Positions 56,261 through 64,000 of a stretch of DNA of 64,000 nucleotides are shown here, piece after piece (positions within the stretch are counted from its first letter, which is position 1; each line of letters opens with the position of its first letter). The notes beneath the pieces are model-generated. The model did no database searches. It worked only from the letters and a program-made list of their open reading frames with translations, and was not told the DNA's origin. The position numbers and the translations under genes were made by a program. The stretch spans positions 54,106 through 118,105 of the forward strand of contig SVAM01000003.1 in NCBI GenBank assembly GCA_015059425.1. The letters run 5' to 3'. This stretch comes from Bacillota bacterium (lineage in GTDB: Bacteria > Bacillota_I > Bacilli_A > RF39 > UBA660).

Positions 56261-56788
56261 TTATATTTTATAATCTTTTAATAAACCTTCATATACTAAA
56301 TGATTATTTTCTAAATTTTTAAAATCATCCGGAGTTGCCAGATCTGGCAAGTTATTTTCAACCCCAGCATTTTCTAATAAATATTTAACAAATTCAGCAC
56401 AATAAAACGCTTTTTCAAATTGTATTTTTTTATTAATTGCTACACCAACTAACCCAATAATATTAAATTTATAATCTTTTTTGTTTTTTTCAAACTCTTT
56501 AATACTTTTTTCTATCTTTTTATATTGTTTTTTAGTAATAGATATTTCATAAACTTTAGCTGGTGTTTCATCAAATCTTTTAAAAGTCCCATTATCAATT
56601 TCTTCGTGAACAAAACCACCCCAAAATGGATTGTAAGGATTTAATCTACCAAAACTATACATCTTGTCCAAATCTTCATCTAAACTTATTGATACGTGAG
56701 AAAATTCTGAATTAGAATAATATTTTATTAGTTTAGATAAACTAGAACCTGTATGAGTAACAACAATATATATCTTAATACTATCCAT
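56261..56788 (-). CDS. Permuted papain-fold (YiiX/NlpC-P60-like) hydrolase
   Basis: 175 residues from ATG 56788. YSNSEFSHVSISLDEDLDKMYSFGRL holds the early His and Ser. FYCAEFVKYLLENAG carries the catalytic Cys near residue 130, the order seen in circularly permuted NlpC/P60 enzymes of the YiiX/YebB group. Members are lipid or peptide hydrolases; substrate here unknown. No signal peptide. Confidence 0.7.
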   Translation of the reverse strand: MDSIKIYIVVTHTGSSLSKLIKYYSNSEFSHVSISLDEDLDKMYSFGRLNPYNPFWGGFVHEEIDNGTFKRFDETPAKVYEISITKKQYKKIEKSIKEFEKNKKDYKFNIIGLVGVAINKKIQFEKAFYCAEFVKYLLENAGVENNLPDLATPDDFKNLENNHLVYEGLLKDYKI

Positions 56789-56827
56789 ATACTTCCTACT
56801 TTCAAATATTATAACATTATTATACAA

Positions 56828-56861
56828 CAAAAAAAGATGTTAACAAAGATATTAACATCTT
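56828..56861 (-). terminator. Terminator of the lipoprotein/InlB cluster
   Basis: AAGATGTTAA/TTAACATCTT stem then TTTTTTT on the minus strand, just after the 56882 gene. Confidence 0.85.
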
Positions 56862-56881
56862 AAATTTATCTACGTACAATT

Positions 56882-57763
56882 TTATTTACGAGTAACAGTA
56901 ACTTGGAAATCTTTAGCTCTTTCTATAAATGAATCTATTACAAAGTCTAATACATTATTACAAGTTTGTACTGAATCAGCAGCACAATTGTAAGTTAAAG
57001 TATAATCTCCTTCTTCATAACCTAATTCTTCATTAATAGGCTTTAAAGAAATACGATTATTAGTATCAATTTTGTATTCTTCAAACACTTCTTCATAGAA
57101 ACGATTTTGCATATTAAGTTCATTTGCTAAATTACGCATTCCAAATTTAAATTCTGCATTAGCAAAATAAGTTAAATTTAAAGTTCTTTTTATTTCTTGA
57201 TTAATATAATTAGATTTATCATAACTCTTATTACAGTTAAAATAATTATTATAGAACCATGCCATATTATTAGCTTCTATATTTTCTTTAACTTCTTCTA
57301 AAGACCCTAACTTACCTTTATTCTTAGCATATTCAATGGCAGATTCTGGATAAACCATTTTTACTGTTATAACATTGTCTTTATCAGTAATATTACAAGT
57401 TACTTCTTCACCTTCATAACCGTCTGGTGTAATTAATCTTTTTCTCACATCACAAAATCTTGTTTTAAAGCCTTCCTTTAATTCTTCTAGATCATCACCA
57501 GTAGGTTTTTTATCAGCATTACTATAATCTGCAGTATAAATTTCTGTAGCGCTTACCATATTAGTTTTACTATCATCATATTCTGCAATAAACATATGAT
57601 TTTCAACAACATCTGATTCATAATTACCAAATATATTATATTTCATACTTGTACAAGCAAGTACATTTTCAGAGCTGATATCAATTCCATTATCTTCAGT
57701 TCCATTTTTTCCACATCCTGTTAACAATAACAAACCACATATTAATATTAAACATTTTTTCAT
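56882..57763 (-). CDS. Lipoprotein (unknown family)
   Basis: 293 residues with a signal peptide ending in lipobox LLTGC (Cys17), so attached to the outer face of the membrane. The mature part is charged and mixed, with cysteines in pairs (ACTSMKYN, FCDVRK, VTCNIT, FNCNKS, YNCAADSVQTCNN). Last gene of a run with the next two genes upstream on the same strand. No named family; it resembles other small-signal lipoproteins with disulfide potential. Confidence 0.75.
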   Translation of the reverse strand: MKKCLILICGLLLLTGCGKNGTEDNGIDISSENVLACTSMKYNIFGNYESDVVENHMFIAEYDDSKTNMVSATEIYTADYSNADKKPTGDDLEELKEGFKTRFCDVRKRLITPDGYEGEEVTCNITDKDNVITVKMVYPESAIEYAKNKGKLGSLEEVKENIEANNMAWFYNNYFNCNKSYDKSNYINQEIKRTLNLTYFANAEFKFGMRNLANELNMQNRFYEEVFEEYKIDTNNRISLKPINEELGYEEGDYTLTYNCAADSVQTCNNVLDFVIDSFIERAKDFQVTVTRK

Positions 57764-57789
57764 ATTCCATTTCTCCTTTTAATCCTATA

Positions 57790-58326
57790 TTATGAATCTA
57801 TTCTTTCTCCATCAATTATAATGTAATTTCTTTCATCAACAGCAAATAAATTTTCATCTCTAAATTTTGTTATATGTTCATTCCATACTTTTTTAGCAGT
57901 TTCTTCATCTTTTATATTATTATAACTTCCTTTTAATCTAGAACTGAAAGTTTTATTATCTGTTAAATATCCATCATTTAAAGATTTATCAGTCATACTC
58001 CATTTTATAGTTGTTTTCCCATCTTTTGCTTCACAACTATATTTTACATCTTCATATTTTGAATCTTCAGTTTCGTTCCACTGTTTAATCTTAGTTGGAC
58101 AAACAGTCATTTCTCTATCATAAACTGTAATATATTCTGCATATTTCAGTTTGCCTTCATCATCAAATTTAGCAACTATTTCTTCTGTATGTTTAAATTC
58201 TGCATCATATTCATGAATTTCATAAACAGATAGTTTTGAATCATCAACTTTTCCTAAATTATTTCCACATCCTGTTACTATCACCATGCATAACAATAAA
58301 CTTATTACCATTAATCTCTTTTTCAT
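57790..58326 (-). CDS. Lipoprotein (unknown family)
   Basis: 178 residues with lipobox VTGC (Cys20). The mature part has CPTKIKQWNE and YSCEAKDGKTTIKW, hinting at one disulfide. It shows a similar theme to the neighbouring lipoprotein (KxxE-rich start, stretched acidic centre), possibly distant paralogs. It follows the InlB-repeat gene by 22 bases. Confidence 0.75.
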   Translation of the reverse strand: MKKRLMVISLLLCMVIVTGCGNNLGKVDDSKLSVYEIHEYDAEFKHTEEIVAKFDDEGKLKYAEYITVYDREMTVCPTKIKQWNETEDSKYEDVKYSCEAKDGKTTIKWSMTDKSLNDGYLTDNKTFSSRLKGSYNNIKDEETAKKVWNEHITKFRDENLFAVDERNYIIIDGERIDS

Positions 58327-58348
58327 ATTTCTTTTTTTTCACTTTCTA

Positions 58349-60433
58349 TTAATTTGCGGTACAACTAATTGTTTCTGTTTTAGTACATTTATTGCCATCT
58401 TTTGTATATCCGCTTGGACAACTACTACCACCTTTATCATATTTTTTCGCACAACCAAATAATACACCTAAACCATCTGAATCAGAATACTTATAATATC
58501 CAGACGGACAACTTTCACCAGCAACAGTATATCTACCATTATAATCTACACAAAAACCTGATGGATTGTCATTACATAATATACCAGCAGTTTCAAAAAA
58601 TTGATCCTCACCAAATCCAATTGAAACCTGCCTTTGATGAGATGAACAAAATTTTTCAACGGTTTCTGTACCAGTTGGGCATCCTGTATAAGTAACTAAA
58701 TCTTTTGTTGATGTTTTAGTACACTTGCTACCATCACCAATTGGTGTACATCCTGATGGACAAGTATATGGTTCTTTCCAAGTAGCTTTAATTGTTATAT
58801 TTTTATCTACTACCAAATTCTTTGTAATTGCATTTCCATTTTCATCAACCCATCCTGCAAAAACATAACCTTCTTTTGTTGGAGCATCAGGCAGTAATAT
58901 TTTCTTACCTCTTTCTACAACAATATTACCAATTTTAATACCACCATCTGTATTAAACTTAATTGTAGAAGTTTTTGTACCTTTCTTAATCCATAACGCC
59001 TTTAACGTAATATTATTTGTTAGAATTGTACTTTCAGTAATTAAATTACCATTACCATCAACCCAACCACCAAATACATATCCATCTTTTTCTGGTTCTA
59101 TAGGCAGTAAAACAAGTTTCCCTTTTTCAACTGATATATTATCAATTTTACTACCACCATTTGTATCAAAAGTAGTAGTTACAACTTTTGCATCTTCACT
59201 TATCCATTCAGCTTTTAAAGTTATATCTTCAGTTACTTTTGTACCTTTAGTAATGACTTTACCATCTTCATTTGTCCACCCAACAAATTTGTAGCCTTCC
59301 TTTTCTGGAGCATTAGGTAATTTAACTATTTCGTTATCTTTAACTTCAATACTAGATATTTGTGTGCCACCATTTGAATCAAATGTTATAGTATAGCTTC
59401 CATTTCTTCCGAACAAGAAGAATAATAATACTAAAAGTAATAACACTCCTAAAATAATAATTATAATTGTTTTTTTATCCAATTCTATTTTTTTCTTTTC
59501 ATTTTCATTTATTTGTTTTACATCTTCTTTTGCTTCTTTAACTTCACTTGATTTATCTAAAGTGACATTTTCTTTGTTCTTATCAACAAATTTCTTCAAA
59601 TATTTTTTTCCTAACGTTAATCCAATTGATAAGGCAAATAACACACCTGAAGTAATAAAAATATTTGTAACAATAACATTTTTAAGTGGTAATATTATTT
59701 CCATGTCTTGAATTGGTATTATTAAAAGAATAATTCCAACAAATACCATTAAAATTCCACTTATTATAGCACTTGTTCTTACATAAGGCATCCACTTATA
59801 ATAAGAAAATCTAAATAATGCTATTAAACCAATAATCAAAATAATTACTACTAGCAATATCAAAGTAAAATTACCAAATAATACATTATCAGCAAATTCT
59901 ACATATTTTACATATTCAGAATCAACTGTATCCATTAAGTTTATTGAACCAAATTCTTCATTCATATTATCAATCATTTCTTCATCAAATGAGTTAATAA
60001 TATTTTGTCTGTCCGAATCACTAATTTTTGTATCACTAACTTTATTAAATTCATCAACTGCAACATTTAAAAAATTATCCAATTTTTCTTTTGTTAATAA
60101 AACTTCTTTATCATTAAAAACAGAACTAAATATTTCACCAATATAACTACCAACTTGTTCTTTAACTTCATCACTATTTAATATTTGTTCAAATTGTTCT
60201 TCAGTTAAATCAAGATTTTCTGCTAATTGTGTGAAATCTTCCCACATAGTACCATCTTCAGCAGATTTTAAAGTATCAACAACATCAAATCTCTTAAATG
60301 TATTTGCCATCCCCCTTTCACTAACAACAAACTTAACGTTTAAAACAACTACATAAAGGAATATTAAAAATGTTAAAATAAACGTTAAAATTACAGAACC
60401 AAAAACTCCCAATCCGTTTAAAAACTTTTTCAT
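58349..60433 (-). CDS. Membrane protein with InlB-type repeats and Cys-rich tail
   Basis: 694 residues. Membrane helix at about 10-33; an outside helical domain to about 185; three helices at about 190-280; cytoplasmic charged stretch; then a helix near 323-343. It then carries three Listeria-Bacteroides (Flg_new/InlB-B) repeats of about 65 residues (FDSNGG...VKLPNAPEKEGYKFVGW...W; FDTNGG; FNTDGG). The tail of about 140 residues has over a dozen cysteines (CPSGC, GCPTG, CNDNPSGFC). Likely a surface adhesion or signalling protein, first gene of an operon with two lipoproteins. Confidence 0.8.
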   Translation of the reverse strand: MKKFLNGLGVFGSVILTFILTFLIFLYVVVLNVKFVVSERGMANTFKRFDVVDTLKSAEDGTMWEDFTQLAENLDLTEEQFEQILNSDEVKEQVGSYIGEIFSSVFNDKEVLLTKEKLDNFLNVAVDEFNKVSDTKISDSDRQNIINSFDEEMIDNMNEEFGSINLMDTVDSEYVKYVEFADNVLFGNFTLILLVVIILIIGLIALFRFSYYKWMPYVRTSAIISGILMVFVGIILLIIPIQDMEIILPLKNVIVTNIFITSGVLFALSIGLTLGKKYLKKFVDKNKENVTLDKSSEVKEAKEDVKQINENEKKKIELDKKTIIIIILGVLLLLVLLFFLFGRNGSYTITFDSNGGTQISSIEVKDNEIVKLPNAPEKEGYKFVGWTNEDGKVITKGTKVTEDITLKAEWISEDAKVVTTTFDTNGGSKIDNISVEKGKLVLLPIEPEKDGYVFGGWVDGNGNLITESTILTNNITLKALWIKKGTKTSTIKFNTDGGIKIGNIVVERGKKILLPDAPTKEGYVFAGWVDENGNAITKNLVVDKNITIKATWKEPYTCPSGCTPIGDGSKCTKTSTKDLVTYTGCPTGTETVEKFCSSHQRQVSIGFGEDQFFETAGILCNDNPSGFCVDYNGRYTVAGESCPSGYYKYSDSDGLGVLFGCAKKYDKGGSSCPSGYTKDGNKCTKTETISCTAN

Positions 60434-60575
60434 TAAACATCTAGACCTCCTCTAATTATAATTATAACACCATTTTTAATAAAATGAAAAGACTTTAGTT
60501 TTTCCTTATTTTATTAATTTCTTATTATATTTTTGTCCACACCCAACTTGGCATATTTTACTATTTTTAATAAAA

Positions 60576-60911
60576 TTACATTTTTTTAATTTTAATACCT
60601 AATACACCATATTTAGATTGTTCTTCTAGAGAATAATATTCTTCCATATCTTTTGGATCAGCTATATCATCTTCATCATAACCCATTGCCACCTTATCAA
60701 AATTTTTATATAATTCTTCAAAAGATGAATAATGATATAAGTTCTTGATTTCAACTAACATTTTTTCGTTATTAATTCTATTAGTAAATTCTATTAAATC
60801 CTTAATTTTTAGCAATTGTCTTTTCTCATCATTTAATCTTAACTCTATAGTTTTTGTGCCATTTTTTATTCGTTGAAACGGACCATTATTTAATTTCATT
60901 TCATGTTTCAT
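60576..60911 (-). CDS. ASCH-domain protein
   Basis: 111 residues. MKLNNGPFQRIKNGTKTIELRLNDEKRQLLKIKDLIEFTN matches the ASCH fold (RNA-binding PUA-like) in its N-terminal strand-helix layout, with the G-x-K-x-E-x-R motif. ASCH proteins may bind RNA or act on nucleic-acid derivatives; the role is unknown. Preceded in the same direction by the GNAT gene at 60930, spacing 18 bases. Confidence 0.85.
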   Translation of the reverse strand: MKHEMKLNNGPFQRIKNGTKTIELRLNDEKRQLLKIKDLIEFTNRINNEKMLVEIKNLYHYSSFEELYKNFDKVAMGYDEDDIADPKDMEEYYSLEEQSKYGVLGIKIKKM

Positions 60912-60929
60912 ATTTTTTACTTCCTTTCA

Positions 60930-61412
60930 CTATATTTTCTTTATCATTGTTTCCATTCTTGTATGATAATCTTTTTTATTATAAAACTTTTTACCTATTT
61001 CATTATAAGCAAATACGTCAACTATTACATATTCACATCCAACGGATTTAAAGTATTCTTCCATTTTATTTATTAGTTCTTGTCCTATGCCTTTACTTCT
61101 AATTTTATTTGTAACAATCAACTCTGTAATTTCTCCTCTTTTTGGACATTTATAGTCTAGATAATCATATTCATCATAAGGAAATATGCAACCCATGATT
61201 AAGCCAATTGCTTTATTATTTTCTACTGCCAAATAACATTTACCATTGTTTTTATTAACTTCTTCTAAATCTATAATTGCCATTTTCTCTCGATATTCAG
61301 GATGAACTTGATCCAAATATTCTTTATCTATTGATATGATATATTCTTCAAGCTCAACTAATAAGTCTTTAACATCTTCTAGATATTTATCTTCATATTC
61401 TATTACTTGCAT
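60930..61412 (-). CDS. GNAT-family acetyltransferase
   Basis: 160 residues. ITELIVTNKIRSKGIGQELINKMEEYF carries the acetyl-CoA motif (RxxGxG), then VDVFAYNEIGKKFYNKKDYHTRMETMIK. Substrate unknown. Its start overlaps the remnant at 61403-61580. Likely co-transcribed with the ASCH gene. Confidence 0.9.
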   Translation of the reverse strand: MQVIEYEDKYLEDVKDLLVELEEYIISIDKEYLDQVHPEYREKMAIIDLEEVNKNNGKCYLAVENNKAIGLIMGCIFPYDEYDYLDYKCPKRGEITELIVTNKIRSKGIGQELINKMEEYFKSVGCEYVIVDVFAYNEIGKKFYNKKDYHTRMETMIKKI

Positions 61413-61580
61413 TTTTTAATCACCTCAAATATTTCAACTATCACTTTAGTATTTTCATTAAAATTAGGATCTATTTTATTAAAATAATTCATATGGGTTT
61501 CTTTCCATTCATTATTGATTTCTTAAATAATCCTCAAGTTTCTTTAAATCTTGTTCTAAATTAAATCTCTTTATTTTCAT
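61403..61580 (-). pseudogene. Frameshifted small ORF remnant
   Basis: From ATG 61580 the frame reads MKIKRFNLEQDLKKLEDYLRNQ and stops (TAA near 61514). Shifting by one base continues NNEWKETHMNYFNKIDPNF to a stop at 61403, overlapping the GNAT start. The two parts look like one short protein of about 60 residues split by a single-base insertion. The start resembles the first strand of a GNAT domain. Alternatively, these are unrelated short frames. Confidence 0.5.
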
Positions 61581-61679
61581 TTAAATCACATCCACTATCG
61601 TTATACCATATATTTCTATTATAAACTTATTTAAAAACTACAGAAAAAAGGTATCTAAAATTTATCAATGTTGAAGATA

Positions 61680-62669
61680 TTACATTTTTTTAGTATCAGC
61701 ATTTTTTAAATTGTTTTGTTTAGATTTTATCATTTGATAATGAAACTCTGTTTCTCCGTTTGGTTCGAAGCCTAAACGTTTATACAAACTTCCAACTGGA
61801 TTTTGCTTAAAATATTGAATATGCAAATCTTGTCCTTTATGCAACTCCATTATATCTTTTAATACTTGTGTTCCAACTCCTTTACCTTGATATTCAGGAA
61901 TTATACAAATATTTCCAATTTCATAGCTACCGTCTTCAAGAGTAGCACCATTATAAAACCCGATATCTTTACCATTTAATTGAATTATCCAAGCATCATT
62001 GTAAACTGTATTTATAAAGTTTTCAAAATATCTTCTTTGATCTTCTTCATTCCAATAACCCCAACATTCTTCAACATATTTTTTATATGCATCCTTTTTA
62101 GTTCTATATATAAATTCCTTAAAATCATGGTACTTATTATCAATATAGGGCCTCATATTATATTGGTTTGGATTTACATTATTTTCACTAATTTTTGGAT
62201 ATTTTTCCATTCTATATATTCCTTCGTCATCTACAATATGTCCTAGTTTTTTAAATCCATATCCAAAATGTTTATAAAACTCTACTGCTGTAATGCTGGC
62301 AGGTATTTCAACTCTATCAGCTCTTTTATAATATTCATCCTTCTCTAATGTTTCTATTATTTTTCTTCCTAACCCTTGACCCTTATATTCTGGATCTATA
62401 AAAATAGTAAAGAATGAGCTTTCTGTTAGACTATCCCAATAAGATCCAATCATACCTACTCCAATTATTTTTTCATTATCTGTTAAAACATATACATGAA
62501 GTGCTTTAGCTCTTCTTCTTATTAAATCTTCATTGTGACTTTCTATTAAATGTTCTATAGCTTCTTTTGAATAATCTTTAATATTTTCGGCTAAGACATC
62601 TTTTTTAACAACTTCACATATTTCAGTTTCATCACCATCTATATATCTACGAACTTTTATATCTTCCAT
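61680..62669 (-). CDS. Two-domain GNAT acetyltransferase
   Basis: 329 residues with two GNAT folds. First: TIFIDPEYKGQGLGRKIIETLE (about 93-114). Second: ICIIPEYQGKGVGTQVLKDIMEL (about 251-273) and YKRLGFEPNGETEFHYQMIK. The duplicated layout resembles mycothiol-synthase-like or antibiotic-acetyltransferase-like twin GNATs, but the substrate cannot be told. Followed by a hairpin-free gap before 61580. Confidence 0.88.
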   Translation of the reverse strand: MEDIKVRRYIDGDETEICEVVKKDVLAENIKDYSKEAIEHLIESHNEDLIRRRAKALHVYVLTDNEKIIGVGMIGSYWDSLTESSFFTIFIDPEYKGQGLGRKIIETLEKDEYYKRADRVEIPASITAVEFYKHFGYGFKKLGHIVDDEGIYRMEKYPKISENNVNPNQYNMRPYIDNKYHDFKEFIYRTKKDAYKKYVEECWGYWNEEDQRRYFENFINTVYNDAWIIQLNGKDIGFYNGATLEDGSYEIGNICIIPEYQGKGVGTQVLKDIMELHKGQDLHIQYFKQNPVGSLYKRLGFEPNGETEFHYQMIKSKQNNLKNADTKKM

Positions 62670-62756
62670 AAAATCAACTCCTACATTAATTATACCATTA
62701 TATTTTCTATAATTTTTTTAAATTGTAATTATCTACATAAAAAGCGGAAAAACTTA

Positions 62757-62955
62757 CAATTTTATTTTTTTAGATACGTTTTGTATCTAATTTGAATTTA
62801 AGTTTGAATATGCGTTTTAGCCTTATTTTATAGGGTTTTGCAAGATTTTATAACATATCTAAAACGTATTTAGGACAGTGGTCACTCCAAAAATTACTCA
62901 AAATGTTGAATTATAAAAACCCTCGTAAAGCCTTATTTTACAAGGGTTCTTAGCA
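62757..62955. other. Noncoding region with iterated motifs and direct repeat
   Basis: No gene is evident. AGCCTTATTTTA occurs at 62819-62830 and again at 62929-62940, and ATACGTTTT-like motifs occur at 62775, 62810 and on the minus strand near 62860. A palindrome AGATAC-N5-GTATCT is at 62772-62788. This pattern could be an old recombination or attachment site. Confidence 0.5.
62912..62948 (-). terminator. Terminator after the SEC-C remnant
   Basis: Minus-strand AACCCTTGTAAA/TTTACGAGGGTT stem followed by TTTTAT; it once ended the gene whose tail is at 62956. Confidence 0.7.
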
Positions 62956-63110
62956 TTATTTACCGCAACAAACTTTATACTTGCGTCCACTGCCACATGG
63001 GAATTAGTTTTCCGGCTTTTGAGGGCTTTTTGTGGCTTTTGGGGGCTTTTGGGAGCCCTTTTTTGCCCTTTTTGGCTTCCGAGAGCACTCGGGAAACCTA
63101 GCAGAAGGTA
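62956..63110 (-). pseudogene. Remnant of a SEC-C zinc-motif protein
   Basis: The minus strand at 63003-62956 encodes FPCGSGRKYKVCCGK then TAA, the SEC-C motif found at the C-terminus of SecA and many mobile-element proteins, with the first Cys changed to Phe. Immediately upstream in frame is TAA (63006-63004). Before that is a Lys/Pro/Ala-rich reading (AKKGSQKPPKATKSPQKPEN) in a region markedly richer in G+C than the surroundings. No start codon remains. It looks like the decayed 3' end of a foreign gene. Confidence 0.6.
63012..63083. repeat. GGCTTTTG-type imperfect repeat, GC-rich patch
   Basis: Six or more copies of a GGCTTTT(G) unit with varying spacers, plus AGCCC and GCCC blocks. Composition is unlike any other part of the window. 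Confidence 0.7.
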
Positions 63111-63235
63111 AAAAAAGCTATCTAAAATTCAAAAATTAGAATTTTTCGAATATTTTTTGTATTAGCATTTTTGTATTCTATTTAATCATCGCAATGTCTT
63201 AATACTCTGATTTAAACAATAAATTGTAATTTGTA

Positions 63236-63658
63236 TTATTTCTTTAATAATTTTTTAACTTTATTTGTATCCTCAATATAAGTTTCCATATATCCACACT
63301 CAGGACATACTGCACATTGAATTTTACCCAGATTGTCTTTAAATAAACCCTGTTGAGTTAGTTTAATTCCATATCCTGCACCCTCAACTTTTATATCAAA
63401 ATTTTCTATCATTTCAATATTACATCTTATACATCTTCTTTTTAATGGATATTCAAGTTTTTTTGTTTCATCCAATAAATAATCTATTGATATACCCATA
63501 ATTTTAGATATTGCTTTCAAATTTCCAATTTCAGGTAATCCTTCATCATTTTCCCACTTTGTAATAACTTGTCTTGATACACTCAGCTTTTCTGCAAGTT
63601 GTTCTTGTGATAAATTAAATATTTTTCTATATTCTTTTATCTTTTCATTTAATTTCAT
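63236..63658 (-). CDS. XRE-family regulator with zinc-ribbon tail
   Basis: 140 residues. Helix-turn-helix (LSQEQLAEKLSVSRQVITKWENDEGLPE) at residues about 15-45, linker IDYLLDETKK, then two CxxC pairs (CIRC, CPEC) making a zinc ribbon with a C-terminal basic helix. GGAGG precedes the ATG at 63658. Such two-part regulators often control neighbouring resistance or phage genes; the target is unknown. The upstream 190 bases hold no other gene. Confidence 0.88.
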   Translation of the reverse strand: MKLNEKIKEYRKIFNLSQEQLAEKLSVSRQVITKWENDEGLPEIGNLKAISKIMGISIDYLLDETKKLEYPLKRRCIRCNIEMIENFDIKVEGAGYGIKLTQQGLFKDNLGKIQCAVCPECGYMETYIEDTNKVKKLLKK

Positions 63659-63849
63659 GAATATTCCTCCTTACAGTTTTAATATACAATTTAAAATACA
63701 TTTTTGAAAGCAATACTATTTTACATTTATGCTACTTATCGTAGCAATCATTAAATTGTAATTTGCTATTTGGTATTCACTTTGGATAAAAATCTGAATG
63801 TTTTTCCAAATTTAAATTAACATATTATCTTATCTTCTCATTTATATTT

Positions 63850-63987
63850 TTAATTGAATTTAGCTTCAATCATCTCATAAATGACACACATGTTGCCTTC
63901 TAATCTAGAATTTTCATTTTCACATACTAATCCATTTTCCATAGAAACAGAATTATTATAATTAATACATTTATTTTCGTTATTCAT
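63850..63987 (-). CDS. Small cysteine-containing ORF (45 aa)
   Basis: ATG at 63987 after AAAGG, ending TAA at 63850. Sequence starts MNNENKCINYNNSVSMENGL and has three cysteines, no membrane helix. It could be a real small protein or chance; it fills the space before the XRE gene. Confidence 0.4.
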   Translation of the reverse strand: MNNENKCINYNNSVSMENGLVCENENSRLEGNMCVIYEMIEAKFN

Positions 63988-64000
63988 AGTAAAACCTTTT

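Noticed and set aside
58402..58695. His/Asn/Tyr-rich plus-strand ORF
   Set aside because: Antisense to the Cys-rich tail of the InlB-repeat protein; biased composition explains the open frame.

Overview
This is about 64 kb of a very AT-rich genome (my estimate by eye is under 30% GC) carrying a Firmicutes-type translation gene set. It has T-box, L10 and L1 leader RNAs, an S10-spc-alpha ribosomal super-operon, a zinc-type S14, strong sigma-A promoters with TTGACA and TATAAT boxes, and GGAGG ribosome-binding sites. TGA is a real stop here: uvrA ends in TGA, and prfB (release factor 2) is present with its own TGA frameshift, so the code is 11 and not the Mycoplasma code 4. Lipobox lipoproteins, BIG2 and InlB-type surface repeats and a VanY-type peptidase suggest a monoderm with a cell wall. 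The best guess is an uncultured gut Bacilli/Mollicutes-related (RF39-like) lineage; this placement is inference.

Layout. 1-350: T-box leader of a synthetase operon leaving the left edge. 351-3139: rubrerythrin, a 47-residue membrane protein, a DUF3048 protein and a two-gene unknown operon. 3209-7597: str operon (rpsL-rpsG-fusA-tuf, minus strand). 7598-9881: a protein with two HEPN-like motifs and a membrane protein. 10005-12548: MacB-like ABC transporter. 12571-13642: three small membrane or pilin-like proteins. 13723-16200: rplK-rplA and rplJ-rplL with L1 and L10 leaders. 16272-18746: tsaE-tsaB-rimI-tsaD for the t6A tRNA modification. 18863-20926: BIG2 surface protein. 21125-27492: uvrA, a prepilin-like protein, tdk, rnr and smpB. 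27493-31691: envelope genes including VanY and a HAAS-domain protein. 31794-45688: the 29-gene S10-spc-alpha operon, which lacks rpmD. 45907-47643: tandem paralogs, one broken by a nonsense codon. 47671-51817: prfB, two cytosolic proteins and a GntR-ABC operon. 51921-60433: envelope cluster (a second MacB-like transporter, RsgI-like protein, papain-fold hydrolase, two lipoproteins, InlB-repeat membrane protein). 60576-64000: ASCH, GNAT and XRE genes mixed with gene remnants and a GC-rich relic.

Most of the window is housekeeping on the minus strand, and nearly every transcription unit ends in a visible hairpin terminator. Translation genes dominate: ribosomal proteins, EF-Tu, EF-G, IF-1, RF2, RNA polymerase alpha, methionine aminopeptidase, t6A synthesis, RNase R and SmpB. 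The accessory interest lies in the double-HEPN gene pair, a family of membrane-anchored proteins sharing a two-cysteine module, the decayed tandem duplication, and the relic at 62.7-63.1 kb. Two core GTP/ATP-binding motifs look altered: the EF-G G4 motif and the adenylate kinase P-loop. No tRNA, rRNA, CRISPR array or intact insertion sequence was recognised.
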